From Paracentrotus lividus (taxonomy: Eukaryota; Echinodermata; Echinoidea; Camarodonta; Echinidae), in contig CALNVZ010003434.1 in the NCBI GenBank assembly GCA_940671915.1, positions 26,795,027-26,859,026 on the forward strand: a stretch of 64,000 nt of DNA, given 5' to 3'. Positions 13,901 to 25,631 of the stretch are shown in pieces (position 1 is the stretch's first letter; every line of letters begins with the position of its first letter). Both the position numbers and the translations under genes were made by a program. Under the pieces are notes generated by a model, which saw only the letters and a list, made by a program, of their open reading frames with translations, had not been told where the DNA came from and searched no databases.

Positions 13901-15083
13901 TATGTAATTCATAACTTAATTTCCCAAGTTTGGATATACACTGTTGTTTTCATTATATTTTTTTTTACAATGTTGTTTGTTTGCTTTTTTTGTGTTGTTT
14001 ATATTGTTATGTGTTTTTCCATCTATTGCTTAAGCGGGGTGTAGGCCTACAAACCTGTCGGAACAACCTATTTATGTCAAAATTATTTACCACTATGATA
14101 TCATTTGATCGCAGTTGTTTCCGTTTCATGAAATAAAAGGTATCAGAAAATAAAGAACCATGTGTTAATACTTAAGTGTAACGTTCATTGTGTTATATGC
14201 TATAGATCCAACGGCCTTGTCAAATGCTATTCGTCAGGTCCTGTGCCCTCTCTGTTGTACAATGGGGAATTAAGGGGTGAAATTCAAACTTATTTAGGTG
14301 GTTCGTCATGAGAGGACATCAGCTTGTTGTCTGCGAAATATTAGAAATAGTTCAAATCCATATTAACCGTAGCTGAAAAACTAACGCCCTCCCTTCATCA
14401 CTTCCCATCTTTGGGCTTAGCACAACCTCAGCAGGTGTCGGCAATCATTCACGTGATTAATAACAAAAATTGGAATTGAAATTTATTGTTGGCATGATGA
14501 CGGGTGAATCATTGATAATGATAGTCATTGAAACTCGATGATCCTAAATGCCGAGACATATTACTGCAACCGCTAGTTATTTCAGGTAAAAAGGGGTGAA
14601 GAATCGCTTATCACAGCTAACCATCTTCCTTGTGGGGTACACACTACTCTAAGAATTAGTATGATTTAGTGACGAACTCTGCAAATCCTGTTCACCTGAT
14701 CTTCATGATCTTAGATTGAAGGCTGAAGATTTCTAAGCACGATCTCTTTTAAATCGAAGTCTAGTTTTTTACATCCAAAAGTGGATTATAATTATATAAT
14801 TATATAAATATTATATATATATATTATATTTAATTATAATGTATATATGTAGTGGAAAACGGGCCCTTGAGTACATGCTATGGCAGTGAAGCCATCTTTT
14901 GATTTAGTATAGGCGAAATGAATGAAACAGATGACTCGAGACGTAGCTCTCAATGAAAGAATTAAAGGAATTTCAGAGCTAGGTCTTCGAGTCATCTGTT
15001 TCATTCATTTGGCCTATATATATATATAATAATGGAATAATATGATAATAATAAATAATAATATAATACTATACTATACTACT

Positions 15084-15116
<33 letters not shown>

Positions 15117-16860
15117 AATAATAATAATATTAGATAATATAATAATCATAATAATTATATCATTTCGTACATCATCATATAATCATCATCTATCATCATG
15201 CATCATGCATTCATTATCATCATCAATCATTCATGCGTCTCATTAATAATATCATGCATCATTTCATTCATTCAATTCATCACTCATCATCATCATCATA
15301 ATAATAATAAGTAATAATAATAATCACATATAATTAATAATAATAATGATAATAATAATAACGGCAAGTCAAAATCTTCGCTCCAATCCGATTTCATAAA
15401 GACATTGACAAGACATTCTTATTAGGCCCTTTGGCAAAAAAAATGTTAAGATGACAAATCCCTATTTTTACATTATATTAGAAGATATGGCGACTCTGCT
15501 GACGGACGCCAGATGTGCTGTATACAGAGAAAAATACACAAAAATTGTTGTTGTTGTTTGTTTGCTTTTGTTTTTGTTTTGTTTTTGTTTTTACAGTGAA
15601 AATGATAGTAAGATAATACGGAGAGTTTTTAATTAAAAAAAAAGTAAAGGTTTAAACAAGTGTAAATAGAACATGTAAAATAATTTGCAGATTCTCAATT
15701 TAAAGCTTTCGTATTCTCTAAATAAACCATTTTCATCTCCGAAAAACAAGTTGTTATTTTTATCTTTCTGAAGAGCTTTTCTTGCTTGAAGTGTGATATG
15801 AACGCTCTTGGGACTTGATCTTATTTTGAATTGCTTCTGATAATGGACGCCACATGCCATATGAATACAGGGGAAGTCAAAGGTCCCTTGTAAAAAGTCA
15901 TTTTAGACACGCTTGCTGACAAAATGAAATACATTGACTTGCTATCTCTCCCGAGAGATCGGCAAGAATGACATATGGTTGGGGGATGGGGTACATGGAA
16001 GATTGAAAAGGGGAGGGGCTTTGACAAAAGAGAAAAAAAAGGGGGAAAAAAGGGGGGGAAAAAGTATCTGCAGCAGAGTCTCGAGAACACCTGTAATCTT
16101 ATAGTAAAATTACAGAATGATGCTGTAATTTGTTTATGTAAAATATTCTGTTTTTTTAAACAGTGTATAGATCTAGGCCTACATGGTACACGTAGGTATG
16201 AGGGGAATGTACTTTGGGCCTATTATCAGGAAAGAGGAATATATATAGGCCTATCAGCTTTATAAGGAATCCATGTTATTTTTTTAATGATAATTATCAG
16301 ATAGAGAATATAGACCCTATACCATCATTGGTTTTCTTTGTAAGTCTGACAATAATTTGTTTAATATGAAATAACTAAATGAATGGTATACCCTGAGTAA
16401 TTTTGATTAAAGTACATGTACTTTATACTGTTTACAGTGTCCTTAAACTCATACGATTGTAATTGTAATGACAACTGTCGGATATAAATTATAAATATAG
16501 GTTTACTTTACTACACGGAGACCTTTATCGGAAATTATTAATATTTTGTTTTACTGCTTGCTAGTAACAAATTTTAATTTGTCGGTCAGTTTAACGATTA
16601 TCCAGGGACATTAAAATAGAATATATTCTGACATATCTAAACAGCTGAGGTCACTTTAGTTCTCCAATTCTATTTTGAAAGTAGTATTTCATGTGCATCT
16701 AGATTTGTTGTTGATGGTGAACACCAAAATAGATTATAGTTTAAATGGAAGAATGAATTTAGTAGTGAATGTTTTCATCTTTCATTTGTTTGTATGTAAT
16801 CATTAACACCACTTTGTTTGATCCGATTTGTTTTGTGTTTTCTTACATCTTCTTTCTGTC

Positions 16861-16906
<46 letters not shown>

Positions 16907-19452
16907 CACTCACTCTCTCTCTCTCTCTCTCACTCTATCTCTCTTCTCTCTCTCCTCTGTTTCTATCTCTATCTTCTCATCTCTCTCTCCCCTCTCTCTC
17001 TTTATCTTTATTTCTATCTCTCTCTCCTTCTTTCTCACTCACCCTCTCTACTTTTTCTATCTCTCTTCTCTTCTTTCTCTTTCTTCTCTTCTTTATCTTT
17101 CTACCTCTTTTTCTTTCTTTATAGATAGCTCTCTGGTTTCCATTACTTTAATATTCACGAAGATAAAGGAATACCAGAATATATCACGTTTGAATAAATA
17201 TATGAAATAAGGAACATATATATATATATATCACACCGGCCATTTGAAATTTAAGGGAAAAAAAAGCCACGTGAAAATTTATTTTCATATTTTGCTAAAT
17301 GCCTGTACACTGACCTGAGTTTCCTTAAGACCTTGATACAAATATCTTCCAGTGAAGCAAAACAAGTTTTCAAGTGGACCAGAATTTCTCAAAATTTTCC
17401 TGACATTCGGGCTTAATCGGATTTACCATGTGGAATTCCCCATGGCTTGCCAATTAGACTTTATTAAGAAACATGAGTTTTCATGTTTTCAATTAGGACA
17501 CATTTCGAACCAATTTCAGCTAATCTTTCAAGTTGGACTGGTCTCTATTTTGGTCCGTCCTGTGACCGATTACAGGATTGCCCTCCAAAGCACATGGTGC
17601 AGCTAGAGTAGACATTTTTACGACTCTTCCCTTTCTCTGGCACTCTCATATGCATTCATATACCACCCAATATTATATTTTTGCGTTGGGTTGCAGTTTG
17701 CGTGATAACCAAGTTCAAAAGTCACGTCTTTCACCATCAATACATTAAACTGTATACCCCATTAGATAGATTTTCCTTTTCTGTAATAATTGAATATCGA
17801 TTATGTTCTCAAGTAAGACATTTATATATATAAATATTGCTTTCCACAGTTTTAATTGTAACCTCGAAAAAATAATACAAACTCTACGGCGGTTTGGTCT
17901 GCTCATGCTAATTGGAGTTATTAAAGTTCTAAACTCTATTTCTAAAGTTCTAAAGTTCTAAACCCCATTTGCGGAGTTGTAAAGTAGTAGGCCTAAAGGA
18001 TGATGCTAAATTCCAATGATTCTTTATGTATTTTAATATTACAGGCTGCCGAGTTAAAAGGACTTCTCTTAGAGATGGCTAAGCTCAAGGATCGTGTTGA
18101 TATGCTCGATGAGTTCATCAAGTTTGGACAAGGTGAGACAATTCATTTTACATTTCATAAGGACCTGCACTCAATAAAACTGTTGAACAAAAAGATCGAT
18201 GGCTACCACAAAGAAAAGTTTGAAATATATCCTCAAGTACAATAACCCCCTTGAACGTCTAACCCTAAACCCTAGGGGAGAGCTTTCTTAGGGGTTATAG
18301 TCCTGATGGTTATCCTCCATGGGTAGTTTTAATTGATATTGGAATAAGGAAACGAACCCATGGCGTAATTAATATTAATGAAGAATATTAAGGTTACATA
18401 TCCGGTCATCAAATCGAACTTACAGACTTTCAAATATAGAATAATTCTTATATAAGCTCTTATATTTTTTTTTTTAACACATTCTGATCATAAACACACT
18501 AAGAAACAATGGTGCAATTTTGCACCCTTCAAATATAAAATTTATGATAGAAGCAGCACTTCATCTATAGGCACCCAAAGATGCATCTTGCACCCTGAAA
18601 GGTGCACGAGCTGAGCTTTATTTTGCCCTCTTAATGGTGTAGAAATGCACCGTTATTTGCACACACATTTCCGCACCATTGAGGATGCAAAATAATTGTG
18701 ATTTCCTGCATCCTTGTAGGATGCAGGTTGAAATTTTGTTGAAAATACGAGGATACAAAGTTGAACCCTAAGTCGATAGGGTAACACCCAGAATGTATTG
18801 CTATTGTTGAATTCGTACGTGCACCATAATTTCTTAGTCTTGTAGGATGCAGGTTGAAATTTTGTTGAAAATACGAGGATACAAAGTTGAACCCTAAATC
18901 GATAGGGTACACCCAGAATGTATTGCTATTGTTGAATTCGTACGTGCACCATAATTTCTTAGTCTGTGCTACATTCCTGGTGCAATTTTTCAATTTGTGG
19001 TATATATTCTCTGTTTGACACCATCCACAGGAGGAGCCGAATCAATGAGTGAACCTTTCTACCCCATGTCCGTTGGCAGCAGTATAGACATCGATACACC
19101 CAGGACACCAGGTTACCCCCTACCCGACCAGGGTACCAACGGCTCTCCTCCCGGTACCACAGATATCGGTCCACCACAGGGTAACACCATGCTAGGTGGA
19201 GGCGAGGAGGCATCAGGGGCAGGTCCCACGGACTCATCTCTCATCAGAACCCAACCCGATCCAGTCCCATCAGTTCTGTTCCGTGGGGACGGGCTCCTAC
19301 CACCTGATGTCGTCACAAGAGGGGATACCCCGATTAATGTTCCCTTTGATGCGGAGATTGAAGCTGCTTTACATGAAGCACCACAAACACAGGTGGATGC
19401 TACATCCGTGCATGTTGCATCAAATAGGCGGAAAAGTAGCAGCATAGTGTGA
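10800..19452 (+). CDS. Collagen-like protein gene, 3' part (gene-level entry)
   Basis: The exons are 10800-11081 (or its duplicate 12431-12717), 13242-13306, 18045-18132 and 19031-19452. The junction phases agree (1, 0, 1). The product part is a Gly-X-Y helix, a second short helix containing GIVGAPGPPGPPGS, a 29-residue heptad coiled coil, then about 140 residues rich in Pro, Gly, Ser and Thr ending SSSIV. The coil directly after the helix is the usual position for a trimerisation domain. No fibrillar COLFI, collagen IV C4 or endostatin domain follows, so it is a short non-fibrillar collagen. I could not assign a subfamily; EMI-domain or membrane collagens are candidates only. The gene converges on the SBNO gene on the other strand. 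Confidence 0.75.
11189..11213. other. Assembly gap (25 N)
   Basis: A run of N lies between the two near-identical collagen-exon segments. Its position between them supports a misjoin or unmerged duplicate. Confidence 1.
11214..12808 (+). repeat. Duplicated segment, copy B
   Basis: Second copy of the segment at 9585-11170, starting directly after the N gap and ending near 12808 where the sequence becomes unique. It has more single-base indels than copy A. Confidence 0.85.
12431..12717 (+). CDS. Collagen-like gene, Gly-X-Y exon (copy B, probable assembly duplicate)
   Basis: Counterpart of 10800-11081, with the same acceptor (CCCTCTTAG) and donor (GGTAGGCC). The Gly-X-Y coding is damaged by more indels, so no long frame survives. 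In the real gene only one of the two copies probably exists. The sequence alone cannot exclude two true tandem exons. Confidence 0.6.
13017..13241. other. Intron 3' end with long pyrimidine tract
   Basis: A run of T then TTTC repeats (about 13203-13230) directly precedes the CACCAG acceptor at 13241. It gives the short exon at 13242-13306 a strong polypyrimidine tract. Confidence 0.6.
13242..13306 (+). CDS. Collagen-like gene, short second helix exon
   Basis: A 65-bp exon with acceptor CCACCAG and donor GTAAGT. With the G carried over from the previous exon it encodes 22 residues: GIVGAPGPPGPPGS, then a short hydrophobic stretch VEMGMVVT. Gly sits at every third residue in the first part. 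It ends in phase 0, matching the next exon. No other exon was seen between here and 18045, so the helix appears to pass directly into the coiled coil. Confidence 0.85.
13680..13906. repeat. AT microsatellite
   Basis: Imperfect (TA)n over about 220 bases with several TAT interruptions. Confidence 0.9.
14908..15017. repeat. Inverted repeat with 43-bp arms
   Basis: The left arm (14908-14950, beginning TATAGGCGAAATGAATG) is complementary to 14975-15017 with about three mismatches, around a loop of about 24 bases. It directly abuts a (TA)n run. It may be a tiny MITE with TA ends or a stand-alone hairpin. Confidence 0.8.
15027..15362. repeat. AAT/ATC trinucleotide microsatellite
   Basis: Long imperfect array switching between AAT and ATC units, with single-base irregularities. 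Confidence 0.9.
15487..15600. mobile_element. MITE fragment related to 21522-21864
   Basis: It contains ATGGCGACTCTGC, a GCTGTA block and a TTTTTACAGTG end in the same order as the right arm of the complete element at 21522-21864. The left half is missing. A GTTTT microsatellite interrupts it. Confidence 0.6.
16867..17126. repeat. CT-rich polypyrimidine tract
   Basis: About 260 bases of (CT)n and variants, pyrimidine on the + strand, inside the collagen-like intron. The Leu/Ser-rich frames over it are artefacts of the repeat. Confidence 0.95.
18045..18132 (+). CDS. Collagen-like gene, coiled-coil exon
   Basis: An 88-bp exon with acceptor TATTACAG and donor GTGAGA. It encodes 29 residues with an unbroken heptad pattern: hydrophobic residues at positions 4, 7, 11, 14, 18, 21 and 25 (L, L, M, L, V, L, I) with charged residues between. 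It lies directly after the Gly-X-Y exons in phase 0, so a role as the trimerisation coil is inferred. The exon ends in phase 1, giving Gly at the next junction. Confidence 0.85.
18495..18968. mobile_element. MITE with internal 127-bp tandem duplication
   Basis: Left end CACACTAAGAAACAATGG and right end complementary to CACAGACTAAGAAATTATGG form imperfect terminal inverted repeats. Inside, about 127 bases (18711-18838) are repeated at 18838-18965 with only a couple of differences, and short GCACC/GGTGC motifs recur. The element ends about 60 bases before the acceptor of the last collagen-like exon. No coding content. The family is unknown. Confidence 0.6.
19031..19452 (+). CDS. Collagen-like gene, terminal exon with stop
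   Basis: Acceptor CATCCACAG, then 140 codons to a TGA at 19450-19452. The encoded tail is rich in Pro, Gly, Ser, Thr and acidic residues, with no Cys and no recognisable domain. It ends with a basic pair (NRRK) and SSSIV. It joins the coiled-coil exon in phase 1 to give a Gly-Gly pair. The higher GC content than the flanks supports real coding. The frames on the opposite strand are shadows. The last residues resemble a class I PDZ ligand, but an extracellular collagen tail would not meet PDZ proteins, so this may be chance. Confidence 0.85.
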
Positions 19453-19547
19453 TGACATCTGTACTGTTACTTTAATTAACTCTATGAAACAATCTTTATT
19501 TGATTTAATGAAAAATAGGGTATTATTATTAATTAACTCTATATATA

Positions 19548-21277
19548 CACTACAAAAAAAGTAAGTCCCCCCCCCTAATCAAAATGATGTAACTTTTGAA
19601 CGGGATTGTTTTGAGCAAAACAATTGGGAGGGAGGTTTTCTACACTTATTAAGTACCTTCTGTGAAAAAATGACATCGATCCCCTGAGACATGCATGAGT
19701 GACCAACGTTTAAAGCAAAAGTTGACATTTTCACAAGTCACAAGGGTCATTTTTTGGTCTGTAAAAATAACAATTTTCTAAAAATTTTCTTTTTACCTGG
19801 TGTTGAATTGTTTGGGTGGTTTTATATCAAAATGTTGCCATCCCACCCATCCGATAAATTGCTTATTTTTCATGTCGATGAGTGGCACAATTTTAGAATT
19901 TGCCATCATTGACCCTCTACAAACGACTGTAAATCACAATTTTAATCTTTTCAGATTGCATCAGATATCTCAATCTCACATGATCAACATTTTGTGAGCA
20001 TGGCACTATTTGTCGTGTCAACTGGATGCGCGAGCACATTCAAGCTTGTGAGTTCTTCTGGTGACTTTTTTCATGACAAATTTGCCTTTATGTGTGTGTC
20101 TTATTCATGCTTAGCTAACGTATTATTTTCATAATATCGACATAAGCTTAGTCGAATGAGCCTGCAATAAATCATTCTGTCAATTTTATTGCTCAAACCA
20201 TATTTTGGTTAAAAAGTTCCAGGATGTTGATTATGGTTTGTTTTTGCTCCAATTGTACACATGTCATGGAGAGGGAAAATCAAAATGTCAACAAATTGAT
20301 AAATCCTCGATCCATGATTCTTCCAGTTTTCGTATTCTAGTTATCTCACCTGACGTTTTTTGACCGACTTCTCGCGCACACACCCTTCATGGCTGACGGT
20401 ACCTAATAACAGCGAACAACGACTACATCGCAGAATCTGACTAACGCACGGCACGGGGTAGGGCTAAAGCTCTGAAATTTCTTCTTATTTGCATATTTTT
20501 TTAATATCTTCTGCTCACTGAAGCATAAAACACTGAAATTATCGTGAAACTCAAATCGAATGAACTATCCAAGAAGGTCTGTGACAATTATCCAAAGTAA
20601 GCAATTGAATTTTAGTCCAAAAGCGACAAAATGGCTTTTCACGTATCACGTGTTCATTGAAGCGTGAATTTTTTATAAAATGCCATAGCATGATTTGAAA
20701 AAATTTATTTGACCTACATGTCACTAAACATTGTTGATAAAATGATTTTCATCACACAAAAGGGGAAAATACTTACCTAACAAATTTAAAAATATTATCT
20801 TTTGTTTTTATTAAGTGTTCATTCAACCGTGAATTGATTGATATTGTTTAAAACACTCTTCCAGATTGCAAATTCCGTCATAATCAATAATTTTTTAAAG
20901 TAAAAATGTGTAAAAAATGCAGTTTTTGCAAATTTTACCTCGTGCTCACCCAACCGTGAAATTTAATCCAAAAGTCATTAGATTTGTTAGAAATTAAGTA
21001 TAACAAGCCTTCTGAACACATCTTTTGTTGAAAAGTTTGAATTTGTTCCGATATTATTGAATTAAAGTTATGAAACTAACCTTGTGACTTTTGAAAAGTG
21101 ACATTTTTGCCTTTTGACTGTGCTCATTGAAACATGACTTAACAAATTTCAGGAATATTCACTAAAATGGAAGCTGATAAAATTACCTACAAGTACATGT
21201 AATAAAATTCGTAAAATTCCTTTTGGTTAAAAAGTTACACCAATTTGATCAAGGGGGGACTTACTTTTTTTGTTGTG
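19548..21277. mobile_element. Non-autonomous DNA transposon with TA target site
   Basis: Ends CACTACAAAAAAAGTAAG and, on the other strand, CACAACAAAAAAAGTAAG. The inverted similarity continues through a C run and a TGTAACTTTT block for about 48 bases. TA dinucleotides flank both ends, as in Tc1/mariner-type insertions. The 1.73-kb interior has no transposase frame, but an element-specific motif (GTGTTCATTGAAGCGTGAA and variants) recurs near 20648, 20815, 20940 and 21118. It lies about 100 bases downstream of the collagen-like stop codon, so it may fall within the 3' UTR. Confidence 0.8.
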
Positions 21278-21521
21278 TATATAACAATCTTGCAGGGCGT
21301 TGATGAACCGTGGTCATCAATGAATCTTGCAGAGCTAAATATTGTCACTCTTTATTTGATTTTAATTAAGAATAGGGTATTTATAAACCTGGTTATCGTA
21401 TTAAGCTAAAACAATCTAGCAGATCATGTGGTAGGCTATACACCCAGAAAGGATTGCGGACTTAAATAGCTCATCCGTCTACTTTGATCCTCCATTATAT
21501 ACCTCCTAAACATAAAGCCTA

Positions 21522-21864
21522 CACTGTAAAAAAAAAAAAAAATTAAAAAATAAATACAGAAAAGTGATGTCATCAGAGTCGCCATACAAAAGTGTAATTT
21601 AAAATAACAGTTTTGTTGTAAATTTCTCCTCTAATAATTAAAGAAAGAGAAGGAAAAAAAAATCATTAGAGTTCTATAGCTTACATATATGGTTAAAACG
21701 GAACAAATGTGTTACTTCTGATGTATATTTTGTATTTCTCACGTAATTATTTGTAGGAGAAATTTACAACAAAATTGTTTTTAAAATTACATTTTTAAAA
21801 TTTTTTTATGGCGACTCTGCAGACAGCAGATTTGCTGTAAAAATACAAATATTTTTTTACAGTG
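21522..21864. mobile_element. MITE with CACTGTAAAAA ends
   Basis: A 343-bp element whose two halves are inverted copies for more than 100 bases: CACTGTAAAAA, a GAGTCGCCAT block and a TTGTTGTAAATTTCTCCT block in each arm. TA flanks both sides. Not coding. A partial relative lies at 15487-15600. Confidence 0.85.
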
Positions 21865-22218
21865 TACTCATTGATTTACATTGCATGTATATCACTACTT
21901 TTCAAACAAAGGTTGTACTTGGCAACCTGAAAGCTTGTTAGAAGCTTTCCGACATAGGATCATGTAATGTTTGCAAATTGGATTTTAAGTATTGAACTTC
22001 ATTCGTAATGTTCATTTATAACAGATTGATTGAATATGTCGCCAAGCTGGAAAGAAATATATATAATCTTGACTCATTCGTTTGTGGCTACCCCCCCCCC
22101 CCAACACCATATTCTCTATGGGCTTTGCTCACAAATAAGCACAGTCTTCCAGTTTTACTTTCATTACCAAATGGTGCTACATGTATATTATTTTTGTTTC
22201 GGTATTGTTGATTTTACA

Positions 22219-22228
22219 TCAATAAATT
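22219..22228 (+). promoter_or_regulatory. Possible polyadenylation signal of the collagen-like gene
   Basis: AATAAA in an AT-rich context about 2.8 kb after the stop codon. An earlier AATAAA at about 21549 lies inside a MITE. The true cleavage site cannot be decided from sequence. Confidence 0.2.
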
Positions 22229-23663
22229 GAATTGACTGATTCTAGGTGATGTAAATTTTTAGATATAATTAGAGTCCTCAAAATTCGTAGTAAATATGAG
22301 TATACTATTTTTATCTTGTAATCTTTCATTTAAATGTTTGATGGTCTCTATTATGTTTTATTAGTACTATATGTTTTTGTGGACTCATTTCAAACTATTT
22401 CATTATATTATAAATATTTGCTGCATTATTTGTTAGTGAATAATGTCAAAGTATTCACTTTGACATAAGATGTTACTTTACTCAAATCAATTATTAGTTT
22501 GAACTTTGAATTTCGGAAGAAAAACCCAATTTGTACAAGATGGAGAACTGATTTTGTTTTTATTTGTTGTTTGGGTTTGATGTAGGGGGTAAATGAGGGT
22601 GAGGGAATTGGGTAGAAAAGATCATCATGTACTCGTAAAACTTGTAAATATATTGACGCAAAATGATTAGAAAAAATAATATGTAAACATTGATTTGGAT
22701 ATATTGATGGTGTTTTATTTTAATCAGTATGTTGTATTATATTTGTAAATGATTCCTAATAATATCAATGTTACCCCCGTGTTTCTTATTTATTTCGTAT
22801 TATTCATTCAACACGAAAGGTACACGTGTTATTGTGGTAGGATTCTTTTTTCATTTGACAGTAATTGCGACATTAGATTCTTAGAAATGGGCAGTGTGAA
22901 ATTAATTAATCTTCTCTGTTACAGAATTAGATTATGTTATTCTGTCTAAATGTATGATTCTGTAGCTCTGCAGGCCTGCAAACGTTTCAATTCATACCTT
23001 GACATATTTTGTGTGCATTCGGACTCGAAACATAAATAATCAGAGGTTGCTATAGCCAGGTAGAGGGAATAAAAAAATTTGTTCGAGAAACAAAATGGTC
23101 ATGAACACTTTTGAATAAGTGGTTGAAACTTTTATGCATTGATGTAAATTAGTCATAAAATAGTCTGTATTTGTAAAATTATTCATCGAATCACGTGACT
23201 TTGTCAACTCGAGTGTCTATTCTGTTTCAGTTGTGCTTTATAATGTTGGATTAATTACATACAGTGACGTGCTTTTGCATGGATGTATTTGCCTCAATAA
23301 ATGCAAACGTAGGTTTGGACTTATTGACTTATTTGTCAAAAACGTCCCTTTTTTCAAATTAATGTGGCACTGCACAGTCAGTATTAATCACTTACCACAA
23401 GAGTGCTAATTGTTGACCCTGACCATGCTGATGAACAAGTAAGAATACTAGGGTTTGGGTCAGAATTCTGATTAGAGTTATTGATAGATTGTGGTATCAG
23501 CCGTGGCGGATCTACAGGGGGGGGGGGTGTCTCAGCACCGTGACAAAAAACGCAAAAATGGCCATAGATTTTGTGATTTTTAGCCTGTTCAGCCCCCCCC
23601 CCCTTTCGGCTCAGTCCCTCCACTTTCAAAAACGCTCCCGCTCTCCCCTGGATGATTGATGAT

Positions 23664-23968
23664 CGGTGATTGTGATGATAATAATGATGCATGCATGTTG
23701 ATGATGCATAGGTGGTATGATGATGAAGTGATGGATTAATGATAGGCTCGATCGATCGGATGCTGATGTGAATGATTGAGGACACGATGATAACAATGAT
23801 GACGATGTTGAAGATGATGATGATGACGATGGTGATGATGGTGATAATTATGACGATGGTAACGATGATGATGATGGTGATGACGACGATCATGACGATG
23901 ATGATAATGATGATGACGATGATTATGACGATGTTGTTGGTGAATAGATGATGTTAATGATAATGATA

Positions 23969-24013
<45 letters not shown>

Positions 24014-24045
24014 CCGATGATGGTTGTGGAGGTGGTGGGCAATTG

Positions 24046-24080
<35 letters not shown>
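23664..24080. repeat. GAT/GAC trinucleotide array
   Basis: More than 400 bases of imperfect (GAT)n with GAC, GTT and AAT variants. It gives His- or Ile-rich frames on the - strand and Met-rich ones on the + strand. These are repeat artefacts. Confidence 0.9.
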
Positions 24081-24082
<2 letters not shown>

Positions 24083-25574
24083 CCATATCATGAAGACCTA
24101 TTGTAAACCACAATGCCTCCGCAATAATTTTAAAACAAGTTCATTGATACAAAAATATTTCATACACTTGCATTGTGATCAAAATGATTGCTCTCAAAAA
24201 TTCAGAATGGATGAAAATAACTAAACATGTTGATAGATCATAGCAAATTCCTATAGAAATCCACAACTCTGTTGTTAAAAGTCATTATATTTAATGCAAT
24301 TTCATTTTTCATAAAAGAAGACATACAATAATGTTTCATTTTTGCAATCCAATGTAAAAAAAAAAAAAAAAAGTGGACGTTTTTGTTTATTAATAAATAT
24401 TTTGTAAGATTTTTGTTTTCGCAATTCACGGTGTTGAATATAGGCTCAGTCATATTGCCAGATCAATAGATACTCAACAATCTTGATATTTCATTTTCAA
24501 GGTCAGAAGGTAGTCTGTAGCTGGTTGGGTCTGTACGACTAGGCTATTAGTGTGAGTTATTAATTGTCTCTATGTCTTACTCCCTTTAATCCTTGCGAGG
24601 ATGTGGGTTAACTTAAGAAAGGACCCATGACATTAATTATGGAATTATGAATAGCTTAGAAGTACAGTCAGCAAAAACTAGGTAGGTTCGCAGTTTACAC
24701 CCAGCAGGGTAGACCATTTGCACCCCAGGGTAGACTCTTTGCATCTCGGGATCGACCCTTTGCACCCTTCCTAGGTAACATCCGTTTCCGAATTTTGAAT
24801 CATTGCCCCCCCCCCAAACCTTCTCACAACCTTCAGATGACACTTCTCTCAAATTAGTTCAAACAAAGGTCTCTCATTTGAATTCACTTCTGCCGATTGT
24901 GTAACAGGTTGCTGGTTTGTTTCTATTTACTGAAATTAAGAAATAAATAGACATAGGTTTTAATTTTAGATCTCATATCCCAACTTTTTATATCGCTCAT
25001 AAACTCTCATAACAATTAACAAAAAACCGGGGAAAAAAGATAAATGTAAAGTGGGATAATTTAAGGAGCATTCCCCCCTCCTTCTTCTTTTTATTTTTTT
25101 TTCGTTGTGGAGGGGGGGGGGGGTTTCATCAGAAAAAATTGTAATAATTCAATTATCTTTTCCAGTCTGCTACTTTTAGCCCCCCCCCCCCCCATCCACC
25201 CAAATCTCCCGTTTAGTGACTCATATTATAGACCGTTACAAGCTATATCATCGCTTACTTAAAGAAGCACTTTACTCAAGACCAAAGCAGAGCGTTTGAA
25301 TATTGCCGAGAGGTAGGTCTACAGTTCAGAACAAGAAACGAAGAAAATTAAGAGAGTCTGGAATTGATTTTGTCTCTAAGCGGACAGTTAGATCTAATTT
25401 AGGGATCAAGTCGTGAGAGATGACTTACTACTGCCAATAACTCTGTCAGACATAACCGGATTAGAAAGCGAATAAGAATCGGATGGTAGGCTACTTTATC
25501 TGTTCTGATGTGGCTGTCATATTTAGGGTTGAAGTTTATTGTAAGGTGTTGTTCATCAAAGTGGCCAGACGCTT

Positions 25575-25590
25575 TGTGCACGCGCGCGCG

Positions 25591-25628
<38 letters not shown>
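25575..25628. repeat. CA microsatellite with CG start
   Basis: A short CGCGCG run followed by (CA)n of about 20 units. Confidence 0.95.

Positions 25629-25631
<3 letters not shown>

Larger units (their letters stand above)
13307..18044 (+). other. Collagen-like gene intron, repeat-rich
   Basis: About 4.7 kb between two phase-0 exon junctions. It holds AT, AAT/ATC and CT microsatellites, a 43-bp-arm palindrome (14908-15017) and a MITE fragment (about 15487-15600). No further exon was seen. Confidence 0.7.

Noticed and set aside
16769-17210. Overlapping Ser/Leu-rich open frames on the + strand
   Set aside because: They are read-through of a CT microsatellite. All three frames are open for the same reason.
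18631-18993. 120-codon - strand frame with an internal repeated segment
   Set aside because: The repeat comes from the 127-bp duplication in a MITE. No family match.
19113-19445. 110-residue frame on the - strand over the last collagen-like exon
   Set aside because: Shadow of the supported + strand coding exon, which joins in phase to the coiled-coil exon.
22444-22466. Short hairpin TGTCAAAGT/ACTTTGACA as a terminator
   Set aside because: Nine-base arms are expected by chance in AT-rich DNA, and hairpin terminators are not a feature of this kind of genome.
23384-24113. His-rich and Ile-rich frames on the - strand
   Set aside because: Translation of the GAT array. No splice or family evidence.
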